Below are positions 42,442 through 51,700 of a DNA stretch of 64,000 bases, one piece after another. The position numbers and the translations under genes were made by a program. Numbering within the stretch: the stretch's first letter is position 1; each line of letters begins with the position of its first letter. The notes below the pieces were generated by a model, which was not told where the DNA came from, searched no databases, and worked only from the letters and a program-made list of their open reading frames with translations. The stretch is from Sanguibacter suaedae (lineage in GTDB: Bacteria; Actinomycetota; Actinomycetes; Actinomycetales; Cellulomonadaceae), in NCBI RefSeq assembly GCF_016342785.1, contig NZ_JAEINH010000009.1, forward strand, positions 1 through 64,000, in the 5' to 3' direction.

Positions 42442-42509
42442 CGAGTTCGTCGCTTCGTGCCGAGTTCGTCTCATCAAGGTGACGAACTCGACTGGAAGTG
42501 ACGAACTCG
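42442..42509. repeat. fourfold CGAGTTCGTC symmetric repeat
   Basis: CGAGTTCGTC occurs at 42442 and 42461, and its reverse complement GACGAACTCG at 42481 and 42500; spacing is 19-20-19 nt around a centre at 42475.5. The unit also shares CTTC next to the outer copies. It lies between convergent genes, so it may act as a bidirectional terminator or be a REP-like element. Confidence 0.8.
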
Positions 42510-42565
42510 CGGCCAGCAGGCGGTGGCAGCAGCCAGCAACCGACATGGTCGGGAACGGTGCCGCC

Positions 42566-43468
42566 TCAGGAGAGGGCGTCGACCAACTGCCGTGTGAGGG
42601 GTGCAGCCACGCCGTGGCGTTCCGCGGCCCGGAGGACGGCTCCGCCGATGGCGTCGAGCTCGAGGGGACGCCCGGCCTCGGCGTCGCGCTGCATGGAGGA
42701 CCGGGCCTCGGCCGGGAACGAGTCGTAGAAGCGCAGAGCGTTCCCGGTCACGTCGGGACCACCGCTGGCACGCCCGACGGCCGCGACTTCCGCGACGAGC
42801 TGGACGAGCTCGTCGCGCCAGGTGGTGCGCACATCACCGATCGGCGCACGGTGGTGCGTGGTGAGCAGCGCGAACGGTGCGAGGACAGCGAGCTTGCCCC
42901 AGAGCATCGAGGCCTCGTCGTCGAGGACCCTCGTCGTGATGCCGGCGCCCTGGAAGGCTGCGGCCGCGGTGGCGAGTCGGCTGCCCGGTGCGCTGCTGCT
43001 GGCGAGATCCACCTCGACGAAGGGGCTGCCATGGACGATCCGCCCGGGTGCGGTCTGCGAGGACTCCACCCGCACGACTCCGGCGGCGACCGCCTCGGGA
43101 GCGAACCGCTCGCGGAGCGTCGCGACGTGCTCCACCCCGTTGAGGAGAGGGACGACGAGCCCGGCCTCGACCATGCGTGCGGGGACACGGTCGAGCGCGT
43201 CGCGCAGGGCGGTCTGCTTCACGGCGATGATGCAAAGGTCGACCGGCTCCCGCAGCACGGTGTCGGCCTCGACGGAGACCGCGACGTCGTCGAAGAGGGG
43301 GCTCGTCACGCGGATGCCACCTGCCCGGAGGGCCTCGACGGACGGCTCGCGCGCGAGCACGACGACGCGGTGCCCGGCCCGGGCGGCGAGCGCGGCGACG
43401 AGACCGCCCACGCCGCCGGCACCGAGGACGGCGATGGTCAGAGGCTCAGGCTGCGCGTGCTCGGGCAT
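42566..43468 (-). CDS. ketopantoate reductase family protein
   Basis: A 300-residue ApbA/PanE-like enzyme: Rossmann motif GAGGVGG, VKQTALRDAL with the active Lys, PLLNGVEH, and a C-terminal helical domain LDAIGGAVLRAAERHGVAAPLT. It may be pantothenate synthesis (2-dehydropantoate reduction) or a paralogue acting on other 2-keto acids. Confidence 0.9.
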   Translation of the reverse strand: MPEHAQPEPLTIAVLGAGGVGGLVAALAARAGHRVVVLAREPSVEALRAGGIRVTSPLFDDVAVSVEADTVLREPVDLCIIAVKQTALRDALDRVPARMVEAGLVVPLLNGVEHVATLRERFAPEAVAAGVVRVESSQTAPGRIVHGSPFVEVDLASSSAPGSRLATAAAAFQGAGITTRVLDDEASMLWGKLAVLAPFALLTTHHRAPIGDVRTTWRDELVQLVAEVAAVGRASGGPDVTGNALRFYDSFPAEARSSMQRDAEAGRPLELDAIGGAVLRAAERHGVAAPLTRQLVDALS

Positions 43469-43526
43469 GGTGTGCCTTCCTGGGTGACCGGCGTTACGTC
43501 ATCGAAGGTAGCGCGCGCGGCGGCGG

Positions 43527-44090
43527 TCAGGACCCGGTGTCCAGGAGAGCCTCGGCGATTGTCCGGGCGGTCCCCGTGCCGTGGTCGGGGTCGCGCAGGC
43601 GCATCGCGAGGGCGCCGCTGACGACGAGGAGGAGCTCGTCGGCGACCGCGTCGGCCCGTACGCCGACGACCGGTGCGGCGAGGGCCGCGAGCCGGGTGCG
43701 GTAGGTCTCGGTCTCGGTGCGGACGACGGCCGTGATCTCCGGTGGTGCGTCGGCGTACTCCGCGGCGGTGCCGAGGAACGCGCACCAGCGTGACCCGTCG
43801 GGTCGGCGCTGGAACTCGTCGAGGGCGTCGAAGACGGCGAGGACCTTGTCCACGGGGGTGCGGGCGCGCTCGACGGCCGCGTCCCAGACGGCGATCCACG
43901 TCTCGTGGCGGCGCACGAGGGCGGCCGCGACCAGCGCTTCCTTGCTGGTGTACCCGCGGTAGAGGGTCGCGGCGGACACGCCGGCGCGCTCGAGGATCTC
44001 GTCGACGGACGTGGCCGCGATGCCCCGCGTGAAGAGGAGGTCGTCGGCGGCGTCGAGGAGCTTGGTCTCGCTGCGCGGGCGGATGGGCAT
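43527..44090 (-). CDS. TetR family regulator
   Basis: A 187-residue protein with TetR helix-turn-helix (LLFTRGIAATSVDEILERAGVSAATLYRGYTSKEAL). TAGGGT lies six nt before the ATG (leaderless). Divergent from the MFS transporter gene, which it probably represses through the dyad at 44117-44128. Confidence 0.92.
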   Translation of the reverse strand: MPIRPRSETKLLDAADDLLFTRGIAATSVDEILERAGVSAATLYRGYTSKEALVAAALVRRHETWIAVWDAAVERARTPVDKVLAVFDALDEFQRRPDGSRWCAFLGTAAEYADAPPEITAVVRTETETYRTRLAALAAPVVGVRADAVADELLLVVSGALAMRLRDPDHGTGTARTIAEALLDTGS

Positions 44091-44096
44091 GCAAGC

Positions 44097-44128
44097 ACCC
44101 TAGACTCACCAATATGAAACGGTCGTTT
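44097..44128. promoter_or_regulatory. divergent leaderless promoters with TetR operator
   Basis: The -10 boxes TAGGGT (44097-44102, minus) and TAGACT (44101-44106, plus) overlap at CTA. Both face start codons 6-7 nt away. The dyad AAACG-GT-CGTTT (44117-44128) falls inside codons 2-5 of the MFS gene, so a bound TetR would block transcription from the start. Confidence 0.6.
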
Positions 44129-45352
44129 TCGTTTGGTCCTCGCGACATCTCCCTCGTCGCGGCCGGGTGCGCCCTGATCGCCGCGACGTACGGGCTCGTC
44201 CGCCTCGCCTTCGGGCTCTTCCTGCCCGACGTCCAGGCCGACCTCGGGCTCGCCGACACCGGTGCCGGGCTCGTCTCGTCCGGCGCCTCGCTCGTCTACT
44301 GCGTGGGTGCGCTCGTCGGCTTCGTCGTCGGCCCCCACCGCCCTCGCGCGCTTGTGGTCGCCGCGGCGCTCACCGCCGGTGGTGGTGCCGCCGGCATGGC
44401 CGCGGCGCCCGGCATCGCGGTCTTCGCGGTCGCCGCGATCCTCGCCTCCGCCGGAGCGGGCCTCGCGTCACCCGCGCTCGTGACGATCGTCCACCGCTCC
44501 GTCACGAGCAGCTCCGTCGACCGCGCGCAGACCATGGTCAACGCAGGCACCGGGCCTGGGCTCGTCGCCGCAGGGATTCTCGCCCTCGTCCTCCTCCCCG
44601 GGTGGCGCCTCGCCTGGATGGTCATCGCCGTCGTCACCGGGCTCGTCGCACTCCTCGTCCTCCGGCTCGACCACGGCGCCGACACCCCGCGCGGACCGGC
44701 GGACCCCACCGGACGTCCGTCGCCCCCGCCCTCCTCGTGGCTCCCACCCCGCGCCTGGTTCGTCGCCCACAGCGCCCCGATCGTCGCCGCCCTCCTCCTC
44801 GGCGCCGGGTCCGCAGGCGTGTGGACCTACGGGCGTGCACACCTCGTGGCCGCGGGCGTCTCCGAGACGACGTCCGTCACCGCGTGGATCGCACTCGGGG
44901 CGGGCGGCGCTGCCGTCATCGTCACCGCGCGGCACCTCGCGATGCTCCGCCCCCCGGCGGCCTGGACGCTCACCGCCGCCGGGGTCGCGCTCGCGTCGGC
45001 GGCGCTCGGGCTGCTGCCCGGCGTGACGACGGCCGCGCTCGCCGCATGCGTCGCCTTCGGGTGGGCGTACACGGCAGGCTCCGGGGTGCTCATCGCGTGG
45101 ACCGCGGACCTCGACGCCGAGCGCGCCTCGTCGGGCACGTCCCTGCTCTTCGTGGCGCTCGTCCTCGGCCAGGCGCTCGGGAGCGCCGGTGCGGGCGGCC
45201 TCGCAGGATCCACGAGCACAGGGACAGCGCTCCTCGCCGCCGCCGCGGTGAGCGGTGCGGCCGCCGTCGTCCCGCACGTCCTCGGAGCGGGGCGTGGGCG
45301 CGGTGGGAGCCGGCCGGACGAACCGCTCGAAGCGGGCGTCGCCCACCGGTAG
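44114..45352 (+). CDS. MFS transporter
   Basis: A 412-residue major-facilitator protein with about 12 membrane segments and FVVGPHRPRALVV at the 2-3 loop. Probably an exporter, being paired with a TetR repressor. ATG 44114 has TAGACT seven nt upstream. The stop TAG is also the first half of the next gene's -10 box. Confidence 0.92.
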   Translation: MKRSFSFGPRDISLVAAGCALIAATYGLVRLAFGLFLPDVQADLGLADTGAGLVSSGASLVYCVGALVGFVVGPHRPRALVVAAALTAGGGAAGMAAAPGIAVFAVAAILASAGAGLASPALVTIVHRSVTSSSVDRAQTMVNAGTGPGLVAAGILALVLLPGWRLAWMVIAVVTGLVALLVLRLDHGADTPRGPADPTGRPSPPPSSWLPPRAWFVAHSAPIVAALLLGAGSAGVWTYGRAHLVAAGVSETTSVTAWIALGAGGAAVIVTARHLAMLRPPAAWTLTAAGVALASAALGLLPGVTTAALAACVAFGWAYTAGSGVLIAWTADLDAERASSGTSLLFVALVLGQALGSAGAGGLAGSTSTGTALLAAAAVSGAAAVVPHVLGAGRGRGGSRPDEPLEAGVAHR

Positions 45353-45361
45353 GGTCGACGC

Positions 45362-45712
45362 ATGGCTCTGATTCCCCTTGCGCTCAGCGTGGTGCTCGTC
45401 GCGGTCATGATCGTCGTCGTCACACGGATGGCGGCGGAGGGCCGGCTGGTCCGCAACGGCAGCGCCGGGATCCGCACCCGGCACACGCAGGCGTCCGACG
45501 CGGCCTGGGTCGCGGGGCACGCGGCAGCTCTGCCGGCGGTCCGCAGAGCGGTCCCGCTGGCCGTCGTCACCCTCGTCCTCATGGGCGCCGCGTACGCGAC
45601 GCTCGGCGAGGGGTGGGGCATCGGCACCGGGCTCCTCGGCCTGGCCGCCCAGACGGCGGTGCTGCTCCAGGGCGCGGCCGTCGCGAACCGCGCCGCCCGC
45701 TCCGTCGCCTGA
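45362..45712 (+). CDS. SdpI family-like membrane protein
   Basis: A 116-residue protein with three to four hydrophobic segments and NGSAGIRTRHTQASDAAWVAGHAAA, a pattern of the SdpI C-terminal domain (immunity or signalling in membranes). TAGGGT six nt before the ATG. Confidence 0.75.
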   Translation: MALIPLALSVVLVAVMIVVVTRMAAEGRLVRNGSAGIRTRHTQASDAAWVAGHAAALPAVRRAVPLAVVTLVLMGAAYATLGEGWGIGTGLLGLAAQTAVLLQGAAVANRAARSVA

Positions 45713-45715
45713 GCG

Positions 45716-46720
45716 TCAGCGGGGAGGGCGCGGTCCTGTGGAGCCGCGCTCCACGAGGGACGTGGGCAGGCGCACGTGGGTCTCGTCGACGGGCGTGGCG
45801 TTGATGAGGGAGATGAGGAGCCCGATGGCGGCGGCGCCCATCTGCTGGATGGGCTGACGGACCGTGGTCAGCGGGGGAGCGGTGCTCGCCGACTCCGGCA
45901 CGTCGTCGAAGCCCACGACGGACAGCTCCGTGGGCACGTGGACGCCCATCTCCTGGGCGACCTCGAGGGCAGCGATGGCCGACAGGTCGTTCGCGGCGAA
46001 GATCGCCGTCGGGCGGTCCGGGAGGGACAGGAGCCGGTGCGCCGGCTCGAGGGCGTTCTCCTTGCGGTACTCGCCCGCGAGGATGAGCGCCGGGTCCACC
46101 GGGACGCCCGCGGCGGCCAGGGCCTGCCGGTAGCCCTCCTCGCGCAGGCGCGAGGACTCGAGGTCGCTGCGGCCGGAGAGGAACGCGATGCGCCGGTGGC
46201 CGAGGGCGAGGAGGTGCTCCGTGGCGAGGCGCGCCCCGGCGAGGTTGTCGGAGTCGACGGTGGGGAGGTCGGCGGGCCCGGCGTGCGGGTCGATGGCGAC
46301 CACGGGGATCTCCGCGTCGGCGTCCACGACGGTGGGGGTCACGAGGACGGCGCCGTCGATGAGGGTGCCGCTCAGGCGGGACAGGTACCGGCGCTCCCAC
46401 CCGACGCCGCCGCTGTGCTGGCCACCGGTGTACGCGAGGAGCTCGTAGTCGGTGCCCGCCAGGCCGGTGGAGGCGCCCTTGAGGATCTCCGTGCTGAACG
46501 GCTCGAACTCCGCGACGAGGATCCCGATGACGTTGGTGCGGCGGGACCGCAGGCTGCGTGCCACGAGGCTCGACTCGTAGCCGAGGGTCTCGATGACCTC
46601 CTTGACGCGCCCGAAGGTGGTGGGCGAGACGCCGTACCTGCCGTTGATGACCTTGGAGACGGTGGCCACGGAGACGTCTGCTGCGCGCGCGACGTCGGTG
46701 ATCGTGACCCGTTGTGCCAT
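45716..46720 (-). CDS. LacI family regulator
   Basis: A 334-residue protein with the LacI helix-turn-helix (TITDVARAADVSVATVSKVINGRYGVSP) and a periplasmic-binding-type effector domain ending GFDDVPES. ATG at 46720 is chosen because TATGGT lies seven nt before it; an ATG at 46732 would place the box on the start. The palindrome at 46743-46762 suggests autorepression. No sugar gene adjoins, so its metabolic target is elsewhere. Confidence 0.92.
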   Translation of the reverse strand: MAQRVTITDVARAADVSVATVSKVINGRYGVSPTTFGRVKEVIETLGYESSLVARSLRSRRTNVIGILVAEFEPFSTEILKGASTGLAGTDYELLAYTGGQHSGGVGWERRYLSRLSGTLIDGAVLVTPTVVDADAEIPVVAIDPHAGPADLPTVDSDNLAGARLATEHLLALGHRRIAFLSGRSDLESSRLREEGYRQALAAAGVPVDPALILAGEYRKENALEPAHRLLSLPDRPTAIFAANDLSAIAALEVAQEMGVHVPTELSVVGFDDVPESASTAPPLTTVRQPIQQMGAAAIGLLISLINATPVDETHVRLPTSLVERGSTGPRPPR

Positions 46721-46742
46721 GAACCCGACCATACCGTACAGA

Positions 46743-46762
46743 AAACGTTATCGATAACGTTT
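46743..46762. promoter_or_regulatory. perfect LacI-type palindrome
   Basis: AAACGTTATC and its exact reverse complement meet at the centre, a 20-bp perfect dyad with the CG centre typical of LacI operators. It lies 22 nt before the lacI-type start and beside TTGACA for the kinase gene on the other side. Confidence 0.8.
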
Positions 46763-46804
46763 GACACTCTGTCGACCGGGTGGATACGGGCATAGGGTCG
46801 CCCC

Positions 46805-48097
46805 ATGACCCTCTCGCGGACGGACCGTCCGACGCCGCACCGCGACATCCTCCCGGCGGCGCTCTGCTGGGCGGGATCCATGGGGGTCCTGCTCCTCGTG
46901 ACCCTCACCGACACGGCGGACCCCGGCCTCGTGTCGGTGCCCACCGTCCGCGACGCCGTGTGGTGGGTCGTGGCCGTCGCACTCACGGTCCAGTGCGCCG
47001 CGCTGCTGCGGGCCCGCACCGCACCCGTCGCCGTGCTCCTCCTCGTCGCCGGGGTCCAGGTGCTCGTCGCCGCAGCGGGGGCGGGGGAGGCGTCGAGCAT
47101 CACGTCGCTGCCGCTCGTCGTCGCCTGCTACCTGGCGTTCGTCGACCGGACCCCCGCCGACGTGCGGGGCGTCGGGCTCGCCGCAGCCGGTCTGACCGTG
47201 GTCGCGTACCTCGTCGCCGGGCTGCGCGCCGGGGACACGACCTGGTGGATGCTCGTGGCGTACGCCGTCGGGCAGGCACTCGTCCTCGTCGGGGCGCCCG
47301 CGTTCGTCGCGCTCCTCGTGACCACGCGCCGCGACGTCGGGCGCGCCCGCGAGCAGGAGATCCTCGCGCTCGCCCGCGAGCACGACGCCCTGGTGCGCGA
47401 GGCCCGCGCCCAGGAGCGCACCGCCATGGCGCGCGAGCTCCACGACATCGCCGCCCACCACCTCTCCGGCATCGCCGTCATGGCCGCGGCCGTCGAGCGC
47501 CAGATCATCACCGACCCCGACGCCGCCCGCGAGGGCGTCCGGCAGGTGCGCGGCCAGAGCACGGCCGTGCTCCGCGACCTCCGCCGCCTCGTCGGCCTGC
47601 TGCGCGAGGGCGACGCCGAGCTGTCCGTCGAGTCCCTCACCGGCATCGCGGCGCTCGTCGAGCAGGCGTCGGCCGCCGGGGCCACGGTGGAGCTCCTCAC
47701 CCTCCCCGCCGCCGACGACGACACCCTGGGCGCGGGGCTGGGCCCCCTCGCCCAGCTCACCGCGTACCGCATGGTCCAGGAGGCGCTCGCCAACGCCGTC
47801 CAGCACGCTCCAGGGGCCCCGTCCCTCGTGACGGTCGACGACACCGACCCGGCCACCGTCGTCGTCACCGTCCGCAACGACGCCGCGGCGACCGCCGACC
47901 CCGGCGGGACGGGCGGAGGGTTCGGCCTCGTCGGCATGCGCGAGCGCGCCGAGCTCACCGCCGCCGACCTGCGGTACGGTCCGACGATCGACGGCGGCTG
48001 GGAGGTGTCCCTGCGCCTGCGCCGTGACCCCACCGAGGACCAGAGTGACGCCGGCGCCCCGAGCGACGACGCCCGCGCGACCAGGGAGACCGCATGA
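46805..48097 (+). CDS. sensor histidine kinase (HisKA_3)
   Basis: A 430-residue kinase: four to five membrane segments in the first ~180 residues, phospho-His in ARELHDIAAHHLSGIA, ATPase motifs EALANAVQHAP and GGFGLVGMRERAE. TAGGGT six nt before the ATG (leaderless). It overlaps its response regulator by 4 bp (ATGA) and precedes an ABC exporter. Confidence 0.93.
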   Translation: MTLSRTDRPTPHRDILPAALCWAGSMGVLLLVTLTDTADPGLVSVPTVRDAVWWVVAVALTVQCAALLRARTAPVAVLLLVAGVQVLVAAAGAGEASSITSLPLVVACYLAFVDRTPADVRGVGLAAAGLTVVAYLVAGLRAGDTTWWMLVAYAVGQALVLVGAPAFVALLVTTRRDVGRAREQEILALAREHDALVREARAQERTAMARELHDIAAHHLSGIAVMAAAVERQIITDPDAAREGVRQVRGQSTAVLRDLRRLVGLLREGDAELSVESLTGIAALVEQASAAGATVELLTLPAADDDTLGAGLGPLAQLTAYRMVQEALANAVQHAPGAPSLVTVDDTDPATVVVTVRNDAAATADPGGTGGGFGLVGMRERAELTAADLRYGPTIDGGWEVSLRLRRDPTEDQSDAGAPSDDARATRETA

Positions 48098-48825
48098 TCC
48101 GGATCGTCGTGGCCGACGACCAGCCCCTCGTCCGGGCAGGGCTCGCCGCCCTCCTCGGCTCTGAGCCCGACATCGAGGTGGTGGGCGTCGCCGGGGACGG
48201 CGACGAGGCCGTCCGCCTCGCCCGCGAGCTGCGCCCCGACGTCGCGTGCCTCGACATCCGGATGCCCGGCCGCGACGGCATCAGTGCCACCCGGGAGCTC
48301 TGCGGCCCCGACGTCACCGACCCCGTGCCCGTCCTCGTCCTCACCACCTTCGACCTCGACGAGTACGTCTTCGGGGCCCTCGAGGCCGGGGCGTCGGGGT
48401 TCCTCCTCAAGGACGCCGAACCGTCCACCATGGTCGACGCCGTGCGGTCCATCGCCGCCGGGAACGGGACCCTCGACCACACCCTCACGCGCCGCGTGCT
48501 GCGCGAGTTCGTCGAGCGTCGCCGCACCCAGCCCGTCACCGTGCAGAACCCCACCGACCTCCTCACGGCCCGCGAGGTGGACATCCTCCTGCTCCTCGCC
48601 CAGGGCATGTCCAACGACGACATCGCCGCCGAGCTCGTCGTCGAGGTGTCCACCGTGAAGTCCCACCTGGCGCGCATGATGCCCAAGATCGGGGTGCGCT
48701 CGCGGCTCCAGGCGGTCGTGTGGGCCTACCAGAACCGCATCGTCACCGTGCCCGACGACAGCGCCGGAGGGGGCGCCGGTGTGGGCCTTGCATCGAAGGA
48801 TGCAAGGCACGAGGTTCCCTCCTAG
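48094..48825 (+). CDS. NarL-type response regulator
   Basis: A 243-residue protein: VADDQ, phospho-Asp in DIRMPGRDG, LKDAE; LuxR helix-turn-helix LTAREVDILLLLAQGMSNDDIA. ATG overlaps the kinase stop. It probably activates the downstream ABC operon, 83 nt on. Confidence 0.94.
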   Translation: MIRIVVADDQPLVRAGLAALLGSEPDIEVVGVAGDGDEAVRLARELRPDVACLDIRMPGRDGISATRELCGPDVTDPVPVLVLTTFDLDEYVFGALEAGASGFLLKDAEPSTMVDAVRSIAAGNGTLDHTLTRRVLREFVERRRTQPVTVQNPTDLLTAREVDILLLLAQGMSNDDIAAELVVEVSTVKSHLARMMPKIGVRSRLQAVVWAYQNRIVTVPDDSAGGGAGVGLASKDARHEVPS

Positions 48826-48908
48826 GCGGCTCGATGGCGCCCCGGTGCCGCTCGTAGCGTCGAGGACGACGGATCACCCGTCGCCCCGACCCCCGGAGGA
48901 GCGTCACC

Positions 48909-49721
48909 ATGAACGCACCGTCAGCACCCTCGTCGCAGTCGTCCCCGAGCGTGAGCCCCGCCCAGGCGGCGCCGCACACCGCTCCGGACGACGGCTCGCT
49001 CACCGCCGTCCGCCTGGTCCAGGTCCGCAAGACGTACCCCAACGGCCTCGGGGAGACCGAGGCCCTGCGGTCGGTGTCCGTCGCGCTGCGCCCCGGGTCC
49101 TTCACCGCTGTCATGGGCCCCTCCGGGTCGGGCAAGTCGACGTTCCTCAACTGCGCGGCGGGCCTCGACGTCCCCACCAGCGGCCAGGTGGTCGTCGGTG
49201 ACGTCGACCTCACCACCCTGAGCGCCGACGACCTCACCCGCTTCCGCCGCCGCCGCGTCGGCTTCGTCTTCCAGTCGTACAACCTGGTGCGCCACCTCAC
49301 GGTCGCGGAGAACGTCCAGCTGCCGCTGCTGCTCGACGGCCGACGCCCCGACCCCGCCTGGCAGGAGCACCTGCTCATGGCCGTCGGCCTGCAGGGCATG
49401 GAGGACCGCCTCCCCGGACAGCTGTCCGGCGGCCAGGCGCAGCGCGTCGCGATCGCCCGGGCGCTCGTCACGCGCCCCACCGTCGTCTTCGCCGACGAGC
49501 CCACCGGTGCCCTCGACTCCCGCACCGGCCAGCAGATCCTCGACGTCCTGCGCGCCACGGCCCGCGAGCTCGACCAGACCCTCGTGCTCGTCACCCACGA
49601 CCCCCGGGTCGCGACCGCCGCCGACCAGGTCCTCTTCCTGGCCGACGGGAACGTCGTCGGGCACCTCGAGGCGCCCAGCGTCGAGCAGATCACCGCCCAG
49701 CTCGTGGCGTCGGGGAGGTGA
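48909..49721 (+). CDS. ABC transporter ATPase (MacB/LolD type)
   Basis: A 270-residue protein after a 30-residue Ser/Pro-rich tail. Walker A GPSGSGKST, Q-loop FVFQSYNL, signature LSGGQAQR, Walker B VVFADEPTGALD. AGGAGCG precedes the ATG. It energises the FtsX-like permease that overlaps it by 4 bp. Confidence 0.95.
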   Translation: MNAPSAPSSQSSPSVSPAQAAPHTAPDDGSLTAVRLVQVRKTYPNGLGETEALRSVSVALRPGSFTAVMGPSGSGKSTFLNCAAGLDVPTSGQVVVGDVDLTTLSADDLTRFRRRRVGFVFQSYNLVRHLTVAENVQLPLLLDGRRPDPAWQEHLLMAVGLQGMEDRLPGQLSGGQAQRVAIARALVTRPTVVFADEPTGALDSRTGQQILDVLRATARELDQTLVLVTHDPRVATAADQVLFLADGNVVGHLEAPSVEQITAQLVASGR

Positions 49722-51622
49722 GCGCCATGTGGTCCTTCGCCCGGTCCTCCGCCCGCGCCCACCGTGCGAGCCTCGCGGGGGCTTTCGTCATCGTCGTCCT
49801 CGCGTCCGCGCTGCTCACCGCCACCGGTGTCCTCCTCGACTCCGGTGCGCGCACCGGCTTCGGTGCGGAGCAGCCCGACGGCACCGCCATGCTGCTCGTC
49901 ACCGTCGCGTCGTCCTTCGCAGGGACCACCGTCCTCGTAGTCCTCCTCATGGTGTCGACGACCATCTCCGCGGCCTTGCGGCAACGCCGGCAGGAGTTCG
50001 CGCTCCTGCGCGCCGTCGGTGCCACCGGGGGCCAGGTGCGGCAGATGGTCACCGGTGAGGTCCTCCTCGTCCTCGCCCTCGCAGGACCCGTCGGTGCCGT
50101 GCCCGGGCTCTTCGCGGCCCGCCTCCTCACCCCCCTCCTCGAGTCGGGCGGCATCGTGCCCGCCGGGTACCAGCTCACCCTGTCCCCGTGGCCAGTGCTC
50201 GGGACCCTCCTCCTGCTCGTCCCCACCGGGTTGCTCGCCGCCCGCCTCGCCAGCAAGGAGGCCGTGCGCACCAGCCCCACCGCCGCCGTGCAGCAGTCCG
50301 AGGCCGAGCCGTCGGCCCTCAGCACCGCACGCCGCACCACCGCCGCGTGCCTCGGCGTCGCGGGCGTCGCCGTCGCCACCGTGCCGTTCTTCTCGCCCGG
50401 CATCATGGGCACCGCCGCCGCCGCGAGCTCCGCCCTGCTCCTCATCACCGGGTCCGCGCTGGCCGGGCCGCTGCTCGTGGCCGGCCTCGCCGAGCGGGCC
50501 GTCCGGGCCTCCGGGCCGGGAAGCTCCGTGAGCGGCCACATGGCCATGCTCAACGCCCGCGGGTTCTCGCGCCGCCTCACCGCGGCCATCGTGCCCCTCG
50601 CCCTGCTCCTCGCGCTCGGGACCGTGCAGTCGGGCGTCGACCGCACGGTCGTCGAGGCGTCGGGCGTGCAGCTCGAGGACGGGCTGACCGCCGACCTCGT
50701 GGTCGACGCGACCGACACCCAGTCGACCCAGCTGCGGGGCGTGCCCGGCGTGGACGCCGTGGCGAGCACCGGCACCGTGACCGCGGACGTGAAGATCGAG
50801 CCCGACGACGAGGACCTCCCCGCCCTCGACGCGCTCTCCTGGGAACCGACCGCGCTGCGCCTCCTCGGCGACGGCGTGACCGGGGTCGTGGACCCCCTGG
50901 TGCGGGAGGGGACGCTCGACGACCTCGCCTCCGCCGGGACGGTCGCCGTCTCCCAGGACGCGACCTTCGGCACCAGCAAGGGCCTCGGGGACACCGTCGA
51001 GGTGCGCGACGCCGACGGCGTCGAGACCGAGCTGACCATCGTCGCCGTCTACGACCGGTCGCTCGGGTTCGGCGACTACATGGTGGGCCTCGGCTCCGGT
51101 CTCGCCGACGGGGCGGCGCTGGACACGGCTCTGGTGCGCACCGACGCAGGTGCCACCGGCGACGTGCGGGAGACCGTCGAGGCGCTGGGCCTCGGTGTCC
51201 GCACCACCGGCGAGTACGTCGACGAGGTCCGCGCGTCGGGCGCCGAGCAGCAGCAGTTCTCCGCAGTGCTCCTCCTCGCGCTCCTCACGTTCATCGCGAT
51301 GGCCGCCGCCAACACCCTCGCGATGCTCAGCTCCCAGCGCGGCGGCGAGCTCGCCCTCCTGCGCCGCACCGGTGCGACCGGCCGCCAGCTCACCACCATG
51401 GTCGCCGTGGAGGCCGCGTTCGTCGCGGTCCTCGCCTGGGGCATCGGGACCCTCTCCGTGGTCCCCGCCCTCGTGGGCGCCGGGTACGGGCTCCTCGGCA
51501 CCGTCCTGCCGCCCATGAACTGGCCCATGTACGGGGGCCTCACCGCCGCCGTCGTGCTCATCGCGGTGCTCGCCATCGTGCCCGTCGCGGCCCGGCGCGG
51601 GGCTGGGATGGCGCGGGCGTGA
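49718..51622 (+). CDS. FtsX-like ABC permease
   Basis: A 634-residue membrane protein with two FtsX modules and a large extracytoplasmic loop (about 305-490). GTG at 49718 overlaps the ATPase stop; ATG at 49727 is an alternative. With the two-component pair upstream this looks like an antimicrobial-peptide or envelope-stress exporter, by analogy with Bce/VexEF-type loci. Confidence 0.93.
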   Translation: MSAMWSFARSSARAHRASLAGAFVIVVLASALLTATGVLLDSGARTGFGAEQPDGTAMLLVTVASSFAGTTVLVVLLMVSTTISAALRQRRQEFALLRAVGATGGQVRQMVTGEVLLVLALAGPVGAVPGLFAARLLTPLLESGGIVPAGYQLTLSPWPVLGTLLLLVPTGLLAARLASKEAVRTSPTAAVQQSEAEPSALSTARRTTAACLGVAGVAVATVPFFSPGIMGTAAAASSALLLITGSALAGPLLVAGLAERAVRASGPGSSVSGHMAMLNARGFSRRLTAAIVPLALLLALGTVQSGVDRTVVEASGVQLEDGLTADLVVDATDTQSTQLRGVPGVDAVASTGTVTADVKIEPDDEDLPALDALSWEPTALRLLGDGVTGVVDPLVREGTLDDLASAGTVAVSQDATFGTSKGLGDTVEVRDADGVETELTIVAVYDRSLGFGDYMVGLGSGLADGAALDTALVRTDAGATGDVRETVEALGLGVRTTGEYVDEVRASGAEQQQFSAVLLLALLTFIAMAAANTLAMLSSQRGGELALLRRTGATGRQLTTMVAVEAAFVAVLAWGIGTLSVVPALVGAGYGLLGTVLPPMNWPMYGGLTAAVVLIAVLAIVPVAARRGAGMARA

Positions 51623-51700
51623 CGGGCGCACTCCCCTCACCGTGACCCCACCGTCCGCAGCGCTCCACGACCCCGACGACGGCCGGCGACGCCTCGGGTG

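Noticed and set aside
42442-42509. CRISPR-like array
   Set aside because: Units are 10 bp, only four, and arranged in opposite orientations; there is no spacer structure or cas gene.
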